This document shows, one piece after another, positions 59,365 through 64,000 of a stretch of 64,000 nt of DNA (its first letter is position 1; every line of letters begins with the position of its first letter). The DNA comes from Microstegium vimineum. Lineage: Eukaryota > Streptophyta > Magnoliopsida > Poales > Poaceae. The stretch lies in NCBI GenBank assembly GCA_022036555.1, contig CM039133.1, positions 46,204,718 through 46,268,717 of the forward strand. Direction: 5' to 3'. A program made the translations under genes and the position numbers. The notes below the pieces were generated by a model. That model had not been told where the DNA came from, made no database searches, and was given only the letters and a program-made list of their open reading frames with translations.

Positions 59365-61613
59365 ATGCCAAGACTGAGTATGGCAGCAGCATCGGTGGCG
59401 GCACCGGCCAAGGCGGCGACCGCCTCTGTGGCTGATGTGGTTGTCTCCTTCAAATCCCTCTCCCGGTTCCTGACGAAGCATAGACTCGAAGCACAGGTGT
59501 TCGCCGCATGGGCACTATGGTTTCTCCTACGGTACCTTCAGAGTATCTTGGGCCCTATGCGCGGTCGCTCGGGGCACTGGTTGGTCTACTACGGTGCCAT
59601 GGCCGCCTACTACCTCCCAACTGTCATTGCTTTTTCTGCGGCCAGTGCCGTTTATTCTTCATCAGAATCTGACGACCTCAAATATATCTTCTCCGTCGGT
59701 TGCTTTTTCTTGCTGTTCTCATGTGCCCGAGGTGCTGTCACTATGACAGCGTTCAGTCTGGAACATGATCCAGTCAGACCACAGAGCTGGCAACTGCTCC
59801 CATGGCTTCTCTATTTTGCATGGTTGCAGTTGGAGCAAATAAGGTCGAACGGACATATGGAATTACCAGATGTAATATCTTTTGCACTTTTCTTTATTGT
59901 TCCGTTGCTTTATCTTGTGCTGGCCAAACCACGATCGCGAGTAGCCATACTGGAGCAGAAGACCAAAGAGGTTGCTGACTACATGGTGCGTGTGTCCAGG
60001 TCGTCGTCGCCGGCACCACCCTTCTTCCCAGCTGGCGACGGCGACGAAACTGGCAGGCTGTACGACCGCTGCAGATACCCCTTTATGCAGCTGACGAGTG
60101 GCCGATGGATTACTTTCAGTAACGTGCTCCAGCAGTTTTCCCGGCTTCCACGAGATTGTGCCGTGGATCCAGACACTTGCCTCGCCTACAGCTTCTGCCG
60201 GCTGCTGGCAAGGCACTACTTCGGGTTTCCTTGCGCTGAGGATGGGAACGAGCAGGTGCGTGACTTTGTGCTGACGGAGCTGCTACCAGACTGGAACAGT
60301 GCATTCACCACTGTTGAGGTGCAGCTGGCTCTCCTCCACGACTACTTCTTCACCAACTACGACTCCAGGTTATTCTCTGGCTTGGTGTCGGGTAAACAAG
60401 GGATTGTAGCGTTCCTGCGTTATTCCGGGTTCTACTTTGTTGGTGTTTTGCTATCGGTTGGAATGAATGTAATCAGTGGCAGGGGTTCTCTCGTTACTGC
60501 CCCTGTTGGTGACAATTCCGGTCGGGCTTGTCATTGCCTACATCGTGATTTGGCAGGCCGCGTCCCCTGTTTTGCCATCGCACTGGCATCCAATACGGAA
60601 CATGTTCTTGTATTACCCTTTGAATGATGCTACGGCCCGTCCTCCTACCATCGACCGGATAGTTCCTCCACGCAGTAATGTTTCGCGGCTACCACCTCAG
60701 TACTGGAAGGGGAAAATGGGTCAGTACTCGGTCATGGAAGACTTCGATCGCCGCTCATTCATAAAGGCACGTATAGCCTGGTGCAAGGTACATGTGTTGT
60801 CTCAAGTGTCATATAGTTTCATCAAGCATCACCCGGCAGAAGAAGAAGATGTCGGCGTTCCAGACTGTGTGAAAAGATTGGTAGCTCGTACTATCCAGCA
60901 GATCAACACACTCGGTGTCGTCGTCGACAGAGACAACAGATCCACCCATGATGATCCTTATATCTCATGGACCTGCAGGCAAGACTCTCACGCACACCAT
61001 CCTCATATGGCACGTTGCAACCTGCTACTGTGACAGCATGATGTCCCAGGAGGAGACAGTGGACATGTCCCAGCAGTCCCAGCCATTGCAGGAGCCGAGC
61101 ACTGAATATCGTAAAGTTGCCACCACATTGTCAAGATACTGTGCATACATGGTGGTATTTCTTCCCGAGTTACTTCCTGATCCTAGTCTGACCACCAAGG
61201 TCGTCCTCCATGAAGTCTTGCAGGAAACAAGAGATCTACTGCTACAAGGAAGAAGACGTACTATGACCATAGAGGAGAAGAGAACAACGATTCAAGGACT
61301 TGAGCTGCCACTGCCACCAGAAGACGACGATGGGTCGTCGTCTGGGCTGAATACCTTTCAGAAAGGTGTGCGGCTCGGACGGCAGCTTGAGCAGGAGCCA
61401 GATGTGTCATCGCGCTGGAAGGCCATGGCGGATTTCTGGGCGAAGATGATCTTGTACATCGCTTCAGCTAACAAAGCCGCTGCACACATTGAGCAGCTCA
61501 CGCATGGAGGGGAGTTCGTGACGCACTTATGGGCCTTGCTCTGCAACGCTGGTATCCTGAAGCAGGCGGCAGAGGCGTGGACTCCATCCGCGCTGGAACC
61601 TAAGGATGCATGA
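59365..61613 (+). pseudogene. DUF4220/DUF594 membrane protein gene, two frameshifts
   Basis: An intronless grass-type DUF594 gene. The first frame, from ATG 59365 (MPRLSMAAAS), covers the DUF4220 region with several membrane helices (YYGAMAAYYLPTVIAFSAAS, YIFSVGCFFLLFSC, LPDVISFALFFIVPLLYLVL). Near 60475 the homology moves by one base into VAGVLSLLPLLVTIPVGLVIAYIV (another helix) and continues with the NDATARPP...YWKGKMGQYSVMEDF block. Near 60975 it moves again by one base into GKTLTHTILIWHVATCYC and the C-terminal DUF594 signature, ending HGGEFVTHLWALLCNAGIL and stop TGA 61611-61613. Total about 750 codons, the family size. The family's function is unknown. Both shifts are consistent with a single extra base each, so recent decay or consensus error are both possible. 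Confidence 0.85.
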
Positions 61614-61780
61614 TATGCCTGCACCACGGCCTGAAGCTAGTGTCTCTTAAATCTCAATCACACATGGCGAGGGAACAGAAATCCAGCATGTAATATATTT
61701 CCATGAATCAAAGTCCGCCATAGCAATATTATAGCATGCATGAGCTTGTTGTGTTATATATCTGACTCTCAACACGAGTA

Positions 61781-62056
61781 CTCCCTCCGTACTCAAAAAG
61801 CTTGTCATTTTAGAAAGCGGAACGGTCTCCAAAATGTAACTTTGACCGTTTATTTTTTAAAAAATATTTATTAAAATATGATATATATATATATATATAT
61901 GTATATTTTTATGAAAGTATTTTTTAAGACAAATCTATTGATATTATTTTCATATTTTAAAACTCAATAACTTATAAGTTATTCATGATTTATATTCTCA
62001 ATAATGTTTGACTAAAACATTGTCCTAAACGATAAGTTTTTTGAATATGGAGGGAG
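61781..62056. mobile_element. Stowaway-type MITE in the DUF594 3' flank
   Basis: The 276-bp element has ends CTCCCTCCGTACTCAAAAAGCTTGTC and, inverted, GATAAGTTTTTTGAATATGGAGGGAG, with TA on both sides. It lies 168 bp after the stop codon and so may be part of the transcript's 3' UTR. Confidence 0.85.
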
Positions 62057-62816
62057 TATGTAGGACATTATCTGTTCTAAGCTGCAGCTGCTACTAGTAG
62101 ATTTTGCTGAATGCGCTCATGAGTCCTTCCTTTACAGTGTTCTTTGGTTCAGGCTTCAGGGTTCACTTTGTTTCAGATTGGGTATTGTACGTACTACATT
62201 CCACGAGGTCATCATGTTGTGTATATTTCTTTTACTGTGATTAAGTACTTTGTATAATGATGTTAATGATATTTATACTTTGAAGGACTTCAATAGTGAC
62301 AATGTTGTGCTGGATAAGTGACTTTAACAGCTTGTTTAAGTGTGTGTGGGGGCCTAACCGAGGCATGAGCTTATAGTAGATGTGTAAGTATGCTCAATCT
62401 TTTATTATATATAACATGGAAACAACACAGATTAGCTAGGCGATGCACATGGCACAACTAAGAGTCTTCCATGAGAGTCTAGTCCATTGAGTTCCCCGTC
62501 TAGATGGCCCAGCAGCTGTCAGCATCCAAAAAATTCTAAATTCTTTTACTTGGTGGCTTTCAGATATTCTTGTCACATAGGAAAAAGACCGAGAAACAAA
62601 AAAGGCCGAGTGACTCGTGAATTTCTTCCTTATTTCATGAATGGTGAAGCAAGTCATATGTGGTTGGCCTGTACATAATTTGGATATTCTGAGCTTTAAA
62701 CATCTCCATATTTTTTAAAACTAGTACCATGTTATATGTTTTTATCTCAAAGATGCAGATAATGCATGGTCGCAGTGGCCAATTCAGTTCAGTCCAATAA
62801 GTTCAGGTTAAGTTCA

Positions 62817-62872
62817 ATATAGACTTTTCTGCCTAGCAAGTTCCATATAGACTTTTCTGCCTAGCAAGTTCC
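62817..62872. repeat. 28-bp perfect tandem duplication
   Basis: The unit starting ATATAGACTTTTCTGCC and ending AAGTTCC occurs twice head to tail. It is a simple replication-slippage type duplication. Confidence 0.85.
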
Positions 62873-63231
62873 AGCAAGTATCAATTTGTGATTTTTTACT
62901 CTAATATTGAGAAAAGGAGGAACACAAAGTGTGATTGATACAACAAGTATCTTGAATCTAATTTTTTCAAGTTTGTATGCAGATTTTGAGTCCAAAGAAG
63001 TGGGGAAGCAGAAAGTGATGATCTAGAGTTAACTATTACCTGATTTTGTTGGGTATTATCATCTTGATCTGCATCTTCATCCGTATGTATTCTTTGAGTT
63101 GTTTTTTCCTTTCCTTTTGTTCGCACGTTAGTTTGTTTACCTAACTACATTTTGAATGACCATTGTGAGTTGTGACCAAATAAAAGATCTTTCATTTGAT
63201 AACTGACAAATGCTTACTACAAGTGCAGCAT

Positions 63232-63423
63232 AAAACACCCAGTTGAAGCTTGCTGTTGTGGCGGATGGGCAGGACCGGCTCCAGGGGTCAGGTGACCCAT
63301 GTCAGAGTGAAGTTCTTGGATGACCAGAACCGTCTCATCATGAGGAACGTCAAGGGCCCAGTTCACGAGGGCGACATCCTAACCCTGCTCGAGTCCAAGA
63401 GGGAGGCCAGGAGGCTGCGCTGA
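63232..63423 (+). pseudogene. RPS28: Retrocopy of 40S ribosomal protein eS28 (RPS28)
   Basis: From ATG 63265 the frame reads GRTGSRGQVTHVRVKFLDD, then LIMRNVKGPVHEGDILTLL, and ends REARRLR with TGA 63421-63423: the last 52 of about 65 residues of eS28. Upstream the start codon is lost (AACACCCAGTTGAAG where ATGGATACCCAG is expected), and about five bases are missing around VVVKVMGR, breaking the frame. Three substitutions at normally invariant positions (Q to H, R to H, E to K) support loss of constraint. The absence of introns fits a processed copy, although the parental coding sequence may itself be intron-poor. Confidence 0.85.
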
Positions 63424-64000
63424 GGTGGTTGGGTGTCTTGGTGGCTCTTGTATGGAGTAGGATCTCGAATTTGTGCTATGTTTGTTGAACTTGGTGTGAA
63501 AAGGAGGGGCGGATCTAAAGGGGGCTGGTGGGGCTCCAGACCCTGTATCAATGAAAATATAGAGGGGTTAAGAGAAAAGAAGAACGGTAGAGAGATTCAC
63601 CACTAGACTCAAGCCCTTTTCCGAGCGCCGGCCATGCTCGGCAAAGGCAAAATGGCGCTCGGCAAAGAGTGCTCGGTATATCGTTTATCAACAAAGCCAC
63701 CTTTGTCGAGAGCCTTTTGTCACGCACTCGGCAAAGCCTTTGTCAAGTGTTAAATACTCGACAAAGATTGAAACCGAAAAAAACCCAACAATAATAGCAA
63801 AAATAAAATTTTAATCGGGGAAAATTGCCTGCCCGTCTCTACCACCTTGCAAAGTCTCGCATTTGTTTGTGAAGTCCCGCATTTTTTTGCTCTTAATTTG
63901 TTGGCTTTGCGTGCACCACATTATAACTTGTGTCTATATTCTCTTTTGGTTCTCCAAATATTATACTAAACTAAATATAAATAAAATTGTTTGAGGCCAT
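63424..64000. mobile_element. CACTA-type subterminal repeats at the window end
   Basis: From about 63610 the words GCTCGGCAAAG, CACTCGGCAAAGCC, TTTGTCGAGAG and CTCGACAAAG recur in both orientations, as in subterminal regions of grass CACTA elements. 63424-63600 is the pseudogene's 3' flank. The element continues beyond the window. Confidence 0.55.

Larger units (their letters stand above)
61614..63231. other. Intergenic region downstream of the DUF594 gene
   Basis: It contains the 3' UTR, a Stowaway MITE (61781-62056), and a perfect 28-bp tandem duplication at 62817-62872. 62430-62700 has short open frames without similarity. No gene is supported. Confidence 0.5.

Overview
The window is nuclear DNA of a grass (Poaceae). 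The evidence is spliced genes with GT/AG introns, many Stowaway- and Tourist-type MITEs, a tRNA-derived SINE, CACTA debris with GCCGAGTG-type subterminal repeats, Tat-lineage and Tekay-like LTR elements, and grass-expanded families (CC-NB-LRR, DUF4220/DUF594). I cannot name the species.

Layout. 1-1226: last six exons of a fatty acid amide hydrolase/amidase gene (+). 5335-7207: V-ATPase 16 kDa proteolipid subunit c (+), three exons, with a 1-base frameshift at the extreme C-terminus. 8030-12324 (5' UTR exons to about 13.1 kb): long-chain acyl-CoA synthetase of the LACS8/9 type (-), 12 coding exons, with one extra base in a homopolymer in exon 1. 14331-15947: a solo LTR with a perfect 5-bp target duplication. 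15.9-18.7 kb: repeat-derived DNA with an LTR-like promoter. 18.9-22.0 kb: a segment paralogous to 24.0-24.67 plus 36.77-36.96 kb. The first copy carries a SINE and a truncated LINE; the second is split by a complete 12.1-kb Tat-lineage Ty3/gypsy element (24673-36770). That element has decayed gag/pol and, antisense between integrase and the 3' LTR, a five-exon gene for a plant-mobile-domain (PMD) protein with a coiled-coil C-terminus. 37013-38734: an intact intronless glyoxal/galactose-oxidase-like gene (-). 40037-41237: a non-autonomous MULE-like element beside a solo copia LTR. 42779-46970: a CC-NB-LRR resistance-type gene (-) with a single TGG-to-TAG stop. 48.8-49.85 kb: CACTA terminus and transposase remnants. 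49988-50514: copia LTR. 51872-55414: a 3.5-kb solo LTR. 57864-58869: a second MULE-like element related to the first. 59365-61613: a DUF4220/DUF594 membrane protein gene (+) broken by two frameshifts. 63232-63423: a decayed ribosomal protein eS28 retrocopy. 63.6 kb to the end: CACTA subterminal repeats.

The host genes are unrelated single-locus genes: lipid amide hydrolysis, proton pumping, fatty-acid activation, copper-radical oxidation, immunity and an unknown membrane protein. They sit in a repeat-dense background. Two themes stand out. First, the antisense PMD gene in the gypsy element is far better preserved than the gag and RT parts around it. Second, four host genes carry one or two point lesions in otherwise clean reading frames. 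Consensus errors or very recent pseudogenisation could explain these, and resequencing would separate the two.
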